Position numbers and translations under genes: made by a program. Under the pieces are notes generated by a model. That model had not been told where the DNA came from. It saw only the letters and a program-made list of their open reading frames with translations, and did no database searches. From contig JANDJC010000028.1 of assembly GCA_024331045.1 (NCBI GenBank), positions 1-34,673 of the forward strand: 34,673 nucleotides of DNA, given 5' to 3'. The DNA comes from Nitrospira sp. Its GTDB lineage: Bacteria; Nitrospirota; Nitrospiria; Nitrospirales; Nitrospiraceae. Each line of letters starts with the position of its first letter. Within the stretch, counting starts at the first letter, position 1. Of this stretch, positions 16,258-24,414 are shown one piece after another.

Positions 16258-19200
16258 CACTCTAAAACAAACTCGCCCGTTTGATCCACTCCGTATCGGT
16301 CTGCTCCCAAGAGAATCATGAAGCGACGCAGGTCGTTCCATTGGGGAATGGTCGCGGTAAGGTCTCGGAACTGTTTGATCTGGCTCACCGGGATGCGATC
16401 CATTTCAAAGCGAGACAACAATCCCTGCTGAAATTGGATGCGGATGGCTATGAGTCCTTTGGACATGGTAAGACGGACGGAGGACGGATTCGCCAGCCTT
16501 ACGGCGGAGCGGGCGCTGACGATCGACGGGTTGCCGCCGGTCGGATCGAGGAATCGGAGTAAGCGGTCCAAAGTATGGCGTCCGATCCTGGTCAGGGAAA
16601 GATCCAGCGTGCTTTTGCCAAAATCGAGGCGGCCTTGCTGGTCGTCGAACGCTGCCGTTGCCGTCACTGTGGCGTCGATCAGACTGTCGCCGGGAACCTG
16701 TTCGCTGGCTGGCAGCAGGTGATTGGCGTCCAGTCCGGCTGCTTCCATTCGGAGATCCGCGCGAAAGGCCTTGCCTCCTGTGACGACAAGTTCTCCGCCG
16801 AGCCCTCCGCCGAGCAGTTTCATGGCCAGATTTTGCAATACGAGGCGGTTACGGTCCAGGAAGACGAGCGCGGACAGGTTATGAACCTCAATAGGGCCGG
16901 CCTTGATCCGTCCGATGCGAAGGTCCCGACGCAAAGGCATCGTGAGCTGAAGGTCGGGCAGGAGGTTGGTCGGTCGAAACATGGCCTCGCGAGCCTGTCC
17001 GCCCGAAGACGAGATCCACTGGAGCACCTTGCGGATCTCGATCGTTCCGTCCAGGCTCTCGATGCGGTGCTCGCCTTGGGTGATGGACAATCGCTGAGGC
17101 AGCACCGTCATGCGCACGTCGAGCGGGCCCCGCTCTTTTTTATTGAGGACCAGGGCGAGCCCGGCTCGCCCGGACCCGGCCACACCGAACGATCGGATGG
17201 CATCCGCGAACCGGTCGAGATCGAGCGTAGCCTGGAGATTGGATTTAACGAAGAGAGGACCCAGCCCCTCGAGCCAAGGCGCCCCTTCCTTTCTGTTCAG
17301 AAACCGTTTGATCCCCGACAATTCCGTGTCGATCGAGGCGTCGAGCCCGTCGGCGCTGAGGACGAATCGCTCAAGGGTGAGCCGGTCGAAGGATTCGATC
17401 GACCCGTCCAGCGCCAGCGCCAAGTTCTCGAGGTGTTTAACGGGGCCGTCTCCGCCAAGATCCAATCGGTCTGTTTTGAGCTTCCACGAGGTTGTGATCA
17501 CCTGGCGCTTGGTCGATTGCTGTTCCGGCGGTTCGACGGATAGACTGATTGTGCCGGTTGCTCCTGTGATCCCATGACCGTGGAACGAGCCTCCCACGTG
17601 CTGGAGGGCGACCTGCGCGGAAGCCTGGACGGGAATGGTGAGTTGGGCCACGTCATCCGGCGTGGGTATCGTCCCTGAGCCGCTGATTTGCAGCGAGAGC
17701 TGTCCTGACGGCTTGACCGCTGCAAGGGACTCCACGGCAGGTCCTGTCATGTGGTGTTGAATTTCAGCCACGTTGAGTGAGGGAACGGCGATGTCGAAGG
17801 CAAATCGTTGGGTTCGAGGATTGAATGTTCCGGAGACCCTGCCGTCCAGCAACCGTCCGACGGTGAGGCGGGCCTCGTTCAGCACGTAGGGGCCGTCAAG
17901 CAGGTCTCCGTGGGCCTTGGCTGAGGCGGTCAGGTGGTTGAATGTCCCGGTCATCGTGGGAGTTTCGTATCGGACATCGCGGATTTCCGAGGTCAAGCGG
18001 TTACTGGCCGTGAGGCGGCGGATGGCAAAATCCGATCCCACGCGGCCGTTGATGTCGCCGTTGAGCGTGACGGAGACGGTTCCAACGGTTGCGGTTGTTC
18101 CTTGCCGCAGGTGTGAGAGCCGGATCAATCCGTCAACCGTTCCCTTGAGCGATTCGTTCTTGGCGTGATACGCAGTCCGCAGCGCAAGGGTCAGCCGGTC
18201 CAGGGTCCCTTCAAGCCGCTGTTCTGCCGAAACCACGTGAACGGCGTGAAGGTCCACCGCGTCGAGGGAGAAGGTGGCCTCGGCCCGCAGCGGACGCCAG
18301 TCGGCATCAAGCGAGCCAGTTACGTTGAGCGAGGCTGTTTGGGGGGTGCCGTGAGCCGTGAGCCCGAACCCTTGGCGGCGCGAGGGGGGTAGGGCTCGAA
18401 ACAGTTTACCGGCGTCGCTTCGGACAGCGGCGCGCAAGGAAAAGGGGCGTTGTTCCTGTGCTTGTTTGCCCGCTTCTCCCAGCGGACCGACGGTGCCGTT
18501 CGCAACGAGACTCACGAGGTCGCCGACGGTCGCTTCCACCTTGGTCAAAGAGAAGGACAAGGCCGTTTCGTCTCCGGATGTTTCGATGTCGAGCGTGAGC
18601 GGCTCTGAGAGGCGTGGCCCGGCCGGCTCAAGTGCGGCGGAGACCAGACCCTTCATGGTGACATGGGCGGCGAGTCGCCCCGCCTCGCTCCGGTCGGCTT
18701 GAAGGCCGAAAGCCAAGTCTCGCACGGAGGCCGCTCCCGCGGTGATGCCGGTCATGTTGACCGAGAGGTCGGCATGGATGGGACCGGGACGGTTGGCGTG
18801 AACGGGAATCTCGCCGGTCCGCACCTGAAAAGACGTGGACTCAAGGGAGAGTCCAAACGAGGGCGCCGATCCGCGAATGTCACGGCCGTTGATGTCGAGC
18901 CGGATCGCCCCGTCGAATCCCCTGTCGGTTTGGGAGCCGGCGATGGTAAGCGAGGGAGAGATCGTTCCCGCCAGCCGCGCACCAGCGAGGGAAGGGGGGA
19001 GAAACGGCTGTGCCAATGACACAAGCCCCTCCAAGTCGAGTTGGCTTTCTTGGACAGAAAACGTCACCGTCGGGGTGGAGACAAGATGATCGACCCGGCC
19101 GGTGGCAGCGAGACTGAAAAGAGGAGAGGATCGGATTTCCATCCGTTCAAGGATCAATCGCTCTGCTGGTATATCGAGCGAAAGGGCGAAAGCCATGTGC

Positions 19201-19814
19201 AAAGGGAGCCGCCACCGGTGTTGGTTCACAACCGCTTCGAGGTCGGCGATATCCAGAGTCCCTGACAAGTCGGCGGTCTTCGGGCCGGCGTGCAAGCGGG
19301 ACGTCAGAGTGACGTCGCGCAAGGTGAGGCGGAGGTCGTCATGACCGACCATGGTGACATGAGAGTGTTCAATGCGGATGGATTCGATGTTGACCGACAG
19401 GGGAAGCGTTGGAAGGGTGGCTGGCTCCTGTGGGGGCGGGGACGGTTCCGCTTGGGATGGGGTGGGGAAAAGAGCGAGGTCAACAAAGATGTCAGCCTGG
19501 ATCAGCGCCAGCTCGTCGACGGCCACTGTTCCATGAAGAAGGGGGAGGAGTCGGTAGCGCAGCGACAGGCGATCAAACCGAGCGAGGGGTACGCCGTTTC
19601 TTTCTATTTCGATGTTCCCGAGGCGGATGCCATGCAGCAGATCCCATTCCAAAGCGGCGATGCGCACGGTTCCTTGCAATTGCTCCGAAAGGGTACGCTC
19701 AAGCTGCCGGCGGATTTCCTCGGTAGGGAAGAAAAACCGGATCGCCATGATGGTACCGGCCAGCAGGAGCAGGAGGGTAAGGCAAGCGACGGTAAGAATT
19801 CTCAGCGATTTCAT
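16257..19814 (-). CDS. AsmA-like (YdbH/TamB-type) intermembrane transport protein, 1185 aa
   Basis: One N-terminal membrane anchor (MKSLRILTVACLTLLLLLAG, extending to about residue 28) is followed by an AsmA-type start: EEIRRQLERTLSEQLQGTVR, then LGNIEIERNGVPLARFDRLS and LLPLLHGTVAVDELAL. The rest is a very long series of beta-strand repeats with a Pro/Glu linker near 125. The C-terminal part carries MKLLGGGLGGELVVTGG and DANHLLPASEQ, typical of AsmA-like repeat (beta-groove) proteins thought to carry phospholipids between the membranes. It heads the operon and overlaps the DUF1318 gene by one base (TGATG). That pairing mirrors YdbH-YdbL, although the protein is longer than E. coli YdbH (879 aa). 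No strong ribosome-binding site is visible. Family assignment is good; the exact subfamily is inference. Confidence 0.85.
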   Translation of the reverse strand: MKSLRILTVACLTLLLLLAGTIMAIRFFFPTEEIRRQLERTLSEQLQGTVRIAALEWDLLHGIRLGNIEIERNGVPLARFDRLSLRYRLLPLLHGTVAVDELALIQADIFVDLALFPTPSQAEPSPPPQEPATLPTLPLSVNIESIRIEHSHVTMVGHDDLRLTLRDVTLTSRLHAGPKTADLSGTLDIADLEAVVNQHRWRLPLHMAFALSLDIPAERLILERMEIRSSPLFSLAATGRVDHLVSTPTVTFSVQESQLDLEGLVSLAQPFLPPSLAGARLAGTISPSLTIAGSQTDRGFDGAIRLDINGRDIRGSAPSFGLSLESTSFQVRTGEIPVHANRPGPIHADLSVNMTGITAGAASVRDLAFGLQADRSEAGRLAAHVTMKGLVSAALEPAGPRLSEPLTLDIETSGDETALSFSLTKVEATVGDLVSLVANGTVGPLGEAGKQAQEQRPFSLRAAVRSDAGKLFRALPPSRRQGFGLTAHGTPQTASLNVTGSLDADWRPLRAEATFSLDAVDLHAVHVVSAEQRLEGTLDRLTLALRTAYHAKNESLKGTVDGLIRLSHLRQGTTATVGTVSVTLNGDINGRVGSDFAIRRLTASNRLTSEIRDVRYETPTMTGTFNHLTASAKAHGDLLDGPYVLNEARLTVGRLLDGRVSGTFNPRTQRFAFDIAVPSLNVAEIQHHMTGPAVESLAAVKPSGQLSLQISGSGTIPTPDDVAQLTIPVQASAQVALQHVGGSFHGHGITGATGTISLSVEPPEQQSTKRQVITTSWKLKTDRLDLGGDGPVKHLENLALALDGSIESFDRLTLERFVLSADGLDASIDTELSGIKRFLNRKEGAPWLEGLGPLFVKSNLQATLDLDRFADAIRSFGVAGSGRAGLALVLNKKERGPLDVRMTVLPQRLSITQGEHRIESLDGTIEIRKVLQWISSSGGQAREAMFRPTNLLPDLQLTMPLRRDLRIGRIKAGPIEVHNLSALVFLDRNRLVLQNLAMKLLGGGLGGELVVTGGKAFRADLRMEAAGLDANHLLPASEQVPGDSLIDATVTATAAFDDQQGRLDFGKSTLDLSLTRIGRHTLDRLLRFLDPTGGNPSIVSARSAVRLANPSSVRLTMSKGLIAIRIQFQQGLLSRFEMDRIPVSQIKQFRDLTATIPQWNDLRRFMILLGADRYGVDQTGEFVLE

Positions 19815-19865
19815 GACCGATAGAAACTAACGAATACGTGGTGTTGATTCAACCGACAGGCGGTT

Positions 19866-19913
19866 TGGCTGCCGAGGAGCGTGGCAGATACCTGCTGCCA
19901 CAATCTGGCAGCA
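19866..19913. promoter_or_regulatory. Four alternating complementary segments between the AsmA operon and the CBS gene
   Basis: In the 303-bp divergent intergenic region, four short segments alternate: TGGCTGCC (19866-19873), GTGGCAG (19881-19887), TGCTGCCAC (19893-19901) and TGGCAGCA (19906-19913). The third can pair with the second (7 bp, spacer 7) or with the fourth (8 bp, loop 5), so two hairpins exclude each other. The segment lies 52-99 bp upstream of the AsmA-like start. It may be a cluster of GGCAG/CTGCC operator sites or a leader switch. Apart from this and the repeat at 20073, the interval shows a weak TATAGT -10 candidate at 19998 and no gene. Confidence 0.4.
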
Positions 19914-20072
19914 TATCGACGTTATGCCCGCGTGTTGGAGAGTGTTGGGCTGTAGTCCCTCCTGATAGGCTCAGGTGCGAGTTTCATCATAATCAGGTAT
20001 AGTGACGGGCCATCAGATGTGTAAAGAGGCCGAGGCACACAAGGAATTCGAGGTGCGCCCGGCTCGAGGTGG

Positions 20073-20098
20073 AAAGAAGTCATCAAAAGAAGTCATCA
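20073..20098. repeat. 13-bp exact tandem duplication
   Basis: AAAGAAGTCATCA occurs twice in direct tandem, ending 19 bp before the CBS gene start, so it lies in its 5' leader. It resembles the other short tandem duplications at 21461, 32109 and 32842. Confidence 0.8.
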
Positions 20099-20117
20099 AC
20101 GGGAGCGAGGGGTAGAG

Positions 20118-20963
20118 ATGAGTGGATGGGAAGGGGGACTGGTTCGGGAATTCATGCATCGGTATCTGGAGGTCGTGCCCAGGGACACGACGGTGTCGTT
20201 CGCGGCCGAGCGAATGGGAGTGCGGCGCATCGGCTGTGTCTTGGTTGAGTCCGGCGAGCCGGGGCGAGGACCGATCGGAATCGTGACGGAAACGGACGTG
20301 GTGCGGAAGGTGATTGCCGCGGGAGGGGATCCGACGGTCACGATGGTAGATCAGGTAATGAATAGTCCCATCATCACGATCGCGAGCGATCGTACGATGT
20401 TGGACGCCAGCCACGTGATGGAAGCCAACCATATCCGGCATCTCTGTGTGGTCGAGGGAGGAGAGATTGCCGGGCTGATCTCTGTTCGTGATCTGGTGCG
20501 GTCGTTCGTGGATGCGGAAGGAGGACCCATAAGCGAACTGGATCGTGTTTATCGTCCGTTGAGTGTCTTGATGGCGACCGATCTCGCCACCATTGACAGC
20601 GCTGCGTCGGTGAGCGAGGCGGCTCAACTGATGAGAGACAAACGGATTGGGTCGCTCCTCACCGTGGAGGCGGGTGAGCTGGTGGGGATCGTGACCGAAA
20701 GCGACTTGGTTCGGAAGGGAGCGGCTTCGAATCGGGATGGGGCTAATATTCGTGTCAGCGCGGTAATGACGTCTCCTCTCTTAGGCATCGATGTGAACCG
20801 GACCATTCGTGATGCCAGCCAAGTGATGGCCGAACGGGGTGTTCGCCACCTGGCTGTCAGAGAGAATGGTAAGATCGTCGGGGTCCTTTCTGTGCGGGAT
20901 CTGGTTAAGATGGTTTCGGTACGGGATCGGCCACGGTTTCTGGGGGCCAAGGTTTCACCCTAA
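20118..20963 (+). CDS. Four-CBS-domain protein
   Basis: The 281-residue soluble protein consists of two tandem CBS pairs: about residues 5-65 and 73-130, then 148-200 and 212-270. Repeated signatures are GIVTETDVVRK, IRHLCVVEGGEIAGLISVRD, GELVGIVTESDLVRK and VRHLAVRENGKIVGVLSVRD. CBS pairs (Bateman modules) bind adenine nucleotides or similar ligands and usually regulate a partner. No catalytic or transport domain is fused. A GAGGGG ribosome-binding site precedes the ATG. The gene is divergent from the AsmA operon and precedes the L7/L12-like membrane gene. What it regulates cannot be told from the sequence. Confidence 0.92.
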   Translation: MSGWEGGLVREFMHRYLEVVPRDTTVSFAAERMGVRRIGCVLVESGEPGRGPIGIVTETDVVRKVIAAGGDPTVTMVDQVMNSPIITIASDRTMLDASHVMEANHIRHLCVVEGGEIAGLISVRDLVRSFVDAEGGPISELDRVYRPLSVLMATDLATIDSAASVSEAAQLMRDKRIGSLLTVEAGELVGIVTESDLVRKGAASNRDGANIRVSAVMTSPLLGIDVNRTIRDASQVMAERGVRHLAVRENGKIVGVLSVRDLVKMVSVRDRPRFLGAKVSP

Positions 20964-21031
20964 CCTGTCCCAGGGGAAAGGATAGAAGGGGGGAGACGGC
21001 AGGGATGTGCTTTTGGTAAACTAAAAATTGT

Positions 21032-21310
21032 ATGTCCACTCTAAGCCAACGGCCTGACTTGCCGGAAAGTGTGATCGATGCCTTGCTGAGGGGGGAACGG
21101 CAGGAAGCAATCGCTCTCCTTCAAAAGGAAACGAATCTTCCTCGGGAAGAAGCTAGAGAGCTGGTTGCCAATTATATTTTGCTGACACCTGGCCTACGCA
21201 TGAAAGATACCCAGCCGACAACGCACTGGGGCATCATGCGATGGTTGATTCTGCTGCAAGCGATTGTGGTGGCGATCGGGTATTTTCTCTTTTACCACGA
21301 CCAGTGGTGA
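21032..21310 (+). CDS. Second small membrane protein with L7/L12 C-terminal-like domain
   Basis: The 92-residue product has IDALLRGERQEAIALLQKET then LPREEAREL and VANYIL, the same helix-loop-helix layout as the 95-residue protein at 5492. A membrane helix follows (WLILLQAIVVAIGYFLFY). The central G-x-KEAK pattern is L-PREEAR here, so it is a divergent copy. No strong ribosome-binding site is visible (CTAAAAATTGT before the ATG). It follows the CBS gene at 68 bp and precedes the hydrogenase operon by 285 bp. The 21311-21595 gap holds no gene but contains the repeat and promoter listed next. Confidence 0.75.
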   Translation: MSTLSQRPDLPESVIDALLRGERQEAIALLQKETNLPREEARELVANYILLTPGLRMKDTQPTTHWGIMRWLILLQAIVVAIGYFLFYHDQW

Positions 21311-21460
21311 TCGACGCAGGCTGGTCTCAGCAAGACGGTCTTCTCGTCACTCAGTTCGAGTGCGTGGAACAGTCGCGATCGATTCCTCGCCGCTTCTTCT
21401 TTCCTCTCGCACACCACGGTCGTTGTCGTTCAACCGTAGAGTCTGGTGAGCGGGCTGAGG

Positions 21461-21486
21461 TTCGAGCCCAAAGTTCGAGCCCAAAA
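21461..21486. repeat. 13-bp tandem repeat upstream of the hydrogenase promoter
   Basis: TTCGAGCCCAAAG and TTCGAGCCCAAAA stand in direct tandem, 28 bp upstream of the -24 element. The position would suit activator binding, or the repeat may simply be another slippage duplication. Confidence 0.6.
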
Positions 21487-21513
21487 GGGTGGAGACAAGT
21501 CTTAGCGAATCGC

Positions 21514-21529
21514 TGGGTCGGCTCTTGCA
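21514..21529 (+). promoter_or_regulatory. Sigma-54-like -24/-12 promoter of the hydrogenase operon
   Basis: TGGGTCGGCTCTTGCA matches the RpoN pattern TGGCACG-N4-TTGCA in the invariant GG and GC, with exact spacing and two mismatches. It is 67 bp upstream of the hydB start. RpoN control of hydrogenase genes is known in several bacteria; here it is predicted only from the motif. Confidence 0.5.
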
Positions 21530-21595
21530 CGATGAGGACAGAGCCCGTACGATGCTGAAAGCGATTGATTGGCCGGTCCAGTGGAGCCACGTCTC

Positions 21596-22732
21596 ATGTC
21601 CTCAAGCGACCACGGCGCCTTTCCGTCGGCCGATCTCCAACGTTTGCTCGATCTCCTGGGTGCCAAAGGGCACCGCGTCGTCGGCCCCACCCTACGTGAC
21701 GGAGCGGTGGTGTGGGACACCATCGCACGAGTTTCCGATCTGCCGATCGGTTGGCGAGACCACCAGGCACCGGCGCGATATCGGTTGGAGCAGACCGGTA
21801 CGGGCGAGGTCTTCGGAATCGTCCATGGGCCCCAGTCGCTGAAACCCTTCGCCTTTGCCCCGCGCGAGCCGTTGCTCCAGATTGAACGTACGAACGGCGG
21901 ATTGTCGATTTATCCTCGGCTTCCCAAGCCGGAAAAGATCGCTCTCTTGGGCGCTCGGCCCTGTGATGTGGCCGGGCTGGCTATCCAAGATCAGATCTTT
22001 TTGAGAGGACCCTATCGGGACTCCCCTTACGCCAGTCGGCGTGAAGGACTCTTCGTCATCGCGGTCAATTGCACGAGGGCCCTTCCGACCTGTTTCTGCT
22101 CGTCCATGAAGACGGGACCGCGTGCCCAAAGCGGATTTGATCTTGCTCTGACGGAACTGGATGACGTCCTGTTGATCGAAGCGGGCAGCGAAGCCGGCAA
22201 GGCGGTTCTGACGGAATTGCCAGTGTCGCCGGCTTCCGAAACTCTGTTGGCCGAGGCGTCGAAGCGAATTGGCGCCTGCGCCGAAAGCCAAGGGCGCCTT
22301 CAAGAGCAGGCAGCCTTGCCACAGGCGCTCTACGACGCCTATGACCATCCACGGTGGGATGATGTCGCGGCCCGTTGTCTTGCCTGTACCAACTGCACGA
22401 TGGTCTGCCCCACCTGCTTTTGCCACACGATCGAGGATGCACCGACTCTCGATGGGCAGCACACGGAGCGGACCAGACTGTGGGATTCCTGCTTTACCCA
22501 CGAGCATGGCTATATCCACGGCAAGAACATCCGTCCGATGATCAAGGACCGGTACCGGATGTGGCTCACCCACAAGTTCGCGGCCTGGCATGACCAATTT
22601 GGCATGTCCGGTTGTGTCGGCTGCGGCCGCTGCATCACCTGGTGTCCGGTGGGGATCGATGTGAGAGAAGAACTCTCCGCCTTGCTGGCGTCCGATGGAC
22701 GATCGGCGGCACGGAGGTCCGACAACCCATGA
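21596..22732 (+). CDS. hydB: Group 3b [NiFe]-hydrogenase beta subunit (iron-sulfur)
   Basis: The 378-residue subunit carries two C-terminal [4Fe-4S] motifs: C261LAC264TNC267TMVC271PTC274, and C340VGC343GRC346ITWC350P. They relay electrons between the HydD clusters and the flavin of HydG. The central segment keeps LGARPCDVAGLAIQD and NCTRALPTCFCSSM, as in sulfhydrogenase beta subunits and related anaerobic sulfite reductase A. The ATG at 21596 was chosen with GGAG about 11 nt upstream; an in-frame TTG at 21569 is less likely. The end overlaps hydG by ATGA. Confidence 0.93.
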   Translation: MSSSDHGAFPSADLQRLLDLLGAKGHRVVGPTLRDGAVVWDTIARVSDLPIGWRDHQAPARYRLEQTGTGEVFGIVHGPQSLKPFAFAPREPLLQIERTNGGLSIYPRLPKPEKIALLGARPCDVAGLAIQDQIFLRGPYRDSPYASRREGLFVIAVNCTRALPTCFCSSMKTGPRAQSGFDLALTELDDVLLIEAGSEAGKAVLTELPVSPASETLLAEASKRIGACAESQGRLQEQAALPQALYDAYDHPRWDDVAARCLACTNCTMVCPTCFCHTIEDAPTLDGQHTERTRLWDSCFTHEHGYIHGKNIRPMIKDRYRMWLTHKFAAWHDQFGMSGCVGCGRCITWCPVGIDVREELSALLASDGRSAARRSDNP

Positions 22733-23562
22733 TCAATCCCCACCTGATTCATGCGGCGACGATTGTGGAGAAGATGCGGGAAACGGCCGATATCCACACC
22801 TATCGGATCCGGATCAACGATGAAGCCGAGCGGCGGCAATATCGATTCGCCGCCGGGCAGTTCAACATGGTCTCTCTGTTCGGGGTCGGCGAAGTGGCGA
22901 TTTCCATCGTGTCGGACCCGGATGAGCCGGAGTATCTGGACCACACGATCAGGGCCGTGGGTCGGGTGACGAATGCCGTTGCACGGTTGCAGGCCGGCGA
23001 TGTCTTGGGGATTCGCGGTCCGTTTGGGAGGGGCTGGCCGCTTGACGAAGCGCGGGGGCATGACCTTGTCATCGTGACCGGCGGCCTTGGGTGCGCGCCG
23101 GTGGTGGGCGCCATCGAATACATTTTCCGTAGGCGCAATCAGTACGGAGCCGTCAAGATCCTCCATGGAGTCAAGACGCCGGAAGATCTGGTCTTTCATG
23201 AACGGTTCGAACGGTGGGAGCGACAGCCCGACACGGAGGTGTTGTTGACGAGCGACCGGCCAGGGAAACTCTGGCGCTACCACGTGGGCGTGGTGACAGA
23301 GCTGTTCGAGATGGTGTCGTTCGATCCTGTCCAGACCGTCGTGTTGATGTGCGGACCGGAGATCATGATGCGGGTGGGCGTGCCGATTCTGCTTCGTCGG
23401 GGCTTGCCCGCGACGTCCGTGTATGTGTCGCTTGAGCGGCATATGGAATGTGGAATCGGTCTCTGCGGCCACTGTCAGATGGGGCCCTATTTTGTGTGCA
23501 AGGATGGACCGGTGATGCGATACGATCGGATCGAATCGTGGTTGGGGCGACCTGGGGTCTGA
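22729..23562 (+). CDS. hydG: Group 3b [NiFe]-hydrogenase gamma subunit (FAD/NAD(P)-binding)
   Basis: The 277-residue protein is of the ferredoxin-NADP reductase type. It has an N-terminal FAD-binding barrel (FAAGQFNMVSLFGVGEVAIS), a nucleotide-binding domain (VIVTGGLGCAPVVGAIEYI) and a C-terminal [2Fe-2S] motif (Cys241, Cys246, Cys249, Cys257 in CGIGLCGHCQMGPYFVC). It exchanges electrons with NAD(P)H. The ATG at 22729 overlaps the hydB stop (ATGA). A longer reading from 22612 would only overlap hydB and adds nothing family-like. The name follows the Pyrococcus sulfhydrogenase convention and is unrelated to the radical-SAM HydG of [FeFe] hydrogenases. Confidence 0.93.
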   Translation: MINPHLIHAATIVEKMRETADIHTYRIRINDEAERRQYRFAAGQFNMVSLFGVGEVAISIVSDPDEPEYLDHTIRAVGRVTNAVARLQAGDVLGIRGPFGRGWPLDEARGHDLVIVTGGLGCAPVVGAIEYIFRRRNQYGAVKILHGVKTPEDLVFHERFERWERQPDTEVLLTSDRPGKLWRYHVGVVTELFEMVSFDPVQTVVLMCGPEIMMRVGVPILLRRGLPATSVYVSLERHMECGIGLCGHCQMGPYFVCKDGPVMRYDRIESWLGRPGV

Positions 23563-23571
23563 GGCAGGACG

Positions 23572-24414
23572 ATGGCGCTTCTGATGAAAGGAGAGCAAAA
23601 GCCAAAATTGGGGGTTTTTAAGTTTGCCTCCTGCGACGGTTGCCAATTAAGCATCTTGAACCTCGAAGACGAATTGCTCCTCTTGGGGGAGGCGCTGGAT
23701 ATCGCCTACTTTCCGGAGGCGTCAAGCCGCATGGACCCAGGTCCCTACGACATCGCCCTGGTCGAGGGGTCGATCACGACTGAAGAGGATAGGGAGCGAA
23801 TCAAGGCCGTGCGGGAGCAGGCCAAGGTTTTGATGACGATCGGCGCCTGCGCCACGGCTGGGGGCATTCAGGCCCTGCGCAACTGGGCCGACATTGAATC
23901 GTACAAACAGGTTGTTTATCCCAGGCCGGACTTCGTTCGGACGCTCGCCACCAGCACGCCGATTGCCGACCACGTAAAGGTCGATTACGAGCTGAGGGGC
24001 TGCCCGATTGATAAAGACCAGTTGCGGCGCGTCATCACCGATCTGTTGGCGGGAGTCCAGCCTCGCATCCCGACGGACAGTGTCTGTCTCGAGTGCAAAC
24101 GGCGAGGAAACGTGTGCGTGGTGGTGGCCAAGGGGATGCCTTGCTTAGGACCGGTGACCAGCGGCGGGTGCGGCGCGATCTGTCCGAGCATGGGGCGCGA
24201 CTGTTACGGTTGCTTCGGCCCGGCGGAGGGGGTGGTGAAGGGAGCCGGTCACCCGCCCAATACCTCGTCGTTGGCCAAACAGTTCCACGACCGGCTTGGG
24301 CTGATCCCCATCGAAGTCGTGCGACGATTTCGTGGTATCAACGGCGCTGCGGCATCGTTCCGACGCGAGAGCGAAGCCTGGGCGGTTGAACATACGAACA
24401 GTGAGGGGTCATGA
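23572..24414 (+). CDS. hydD: Group 3b [NiFe]-hydrogenase delta (small) subunit
   Basis: The 280-residue small subunit carries three iron-sulfur clusters. The proximal motif begins FASC21DGC24QLS, followed by IGACATAGG and [10 protein letters not shown]. The C-terminal cysteines are in [25 protein letters not shown] and [14 protein letters not shown]. There is no twin-arginine signal, so the complex is cytoplasmic, as expected for group 3. It starts 9 nt after hydG and overlaps hydA by ATGA, so subunit production is probably coupled. A second in-frame ATG at 23584 is an alternative start. Confidence 0.94.
   Translation: MALLMKGEQKPKLGVFKFASCDGCQLSILNLEDELLLLGEALDIAYFPEASSRMDPGPYDIALVEGSITTEEDRERIKAVREQAKVLMTIGACATAGGIQALRNWADIESYKQVVYPRPDFVRTLATSTPIADHVKVDYELRGCPIDKDQLRRVITDLLAGVQPRIPTDSVCLECKRRGNVCVVVAKGMPCLGPVTSGGCGAICPSMGRDCYGCFGPAEGVVKGAGHPPNTSSLAKQFHDRLGLIPIEVVRRFRGINGAAASFRRESEAWAVEHTNSEGS

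Noticed and set aside
20013..20627. 204-codon minus-strand frame over the CBS gene
   Set aside because: Shadow of the CBS repeats; no domain and no start signal.
21440..21490. tRNA T-arm-like GGTTCGAGCCC
   Set aside because: No acceptor, D or anticodon arms can be built around it; the resemblance comes from the tandem repeat.
21692..23646. Long minus-strand frames of 301 and 378 codons opposite hydB and hydG
   Set aside because: They lie antisense to well-recognised hydrogenase genes and show no family motifs.
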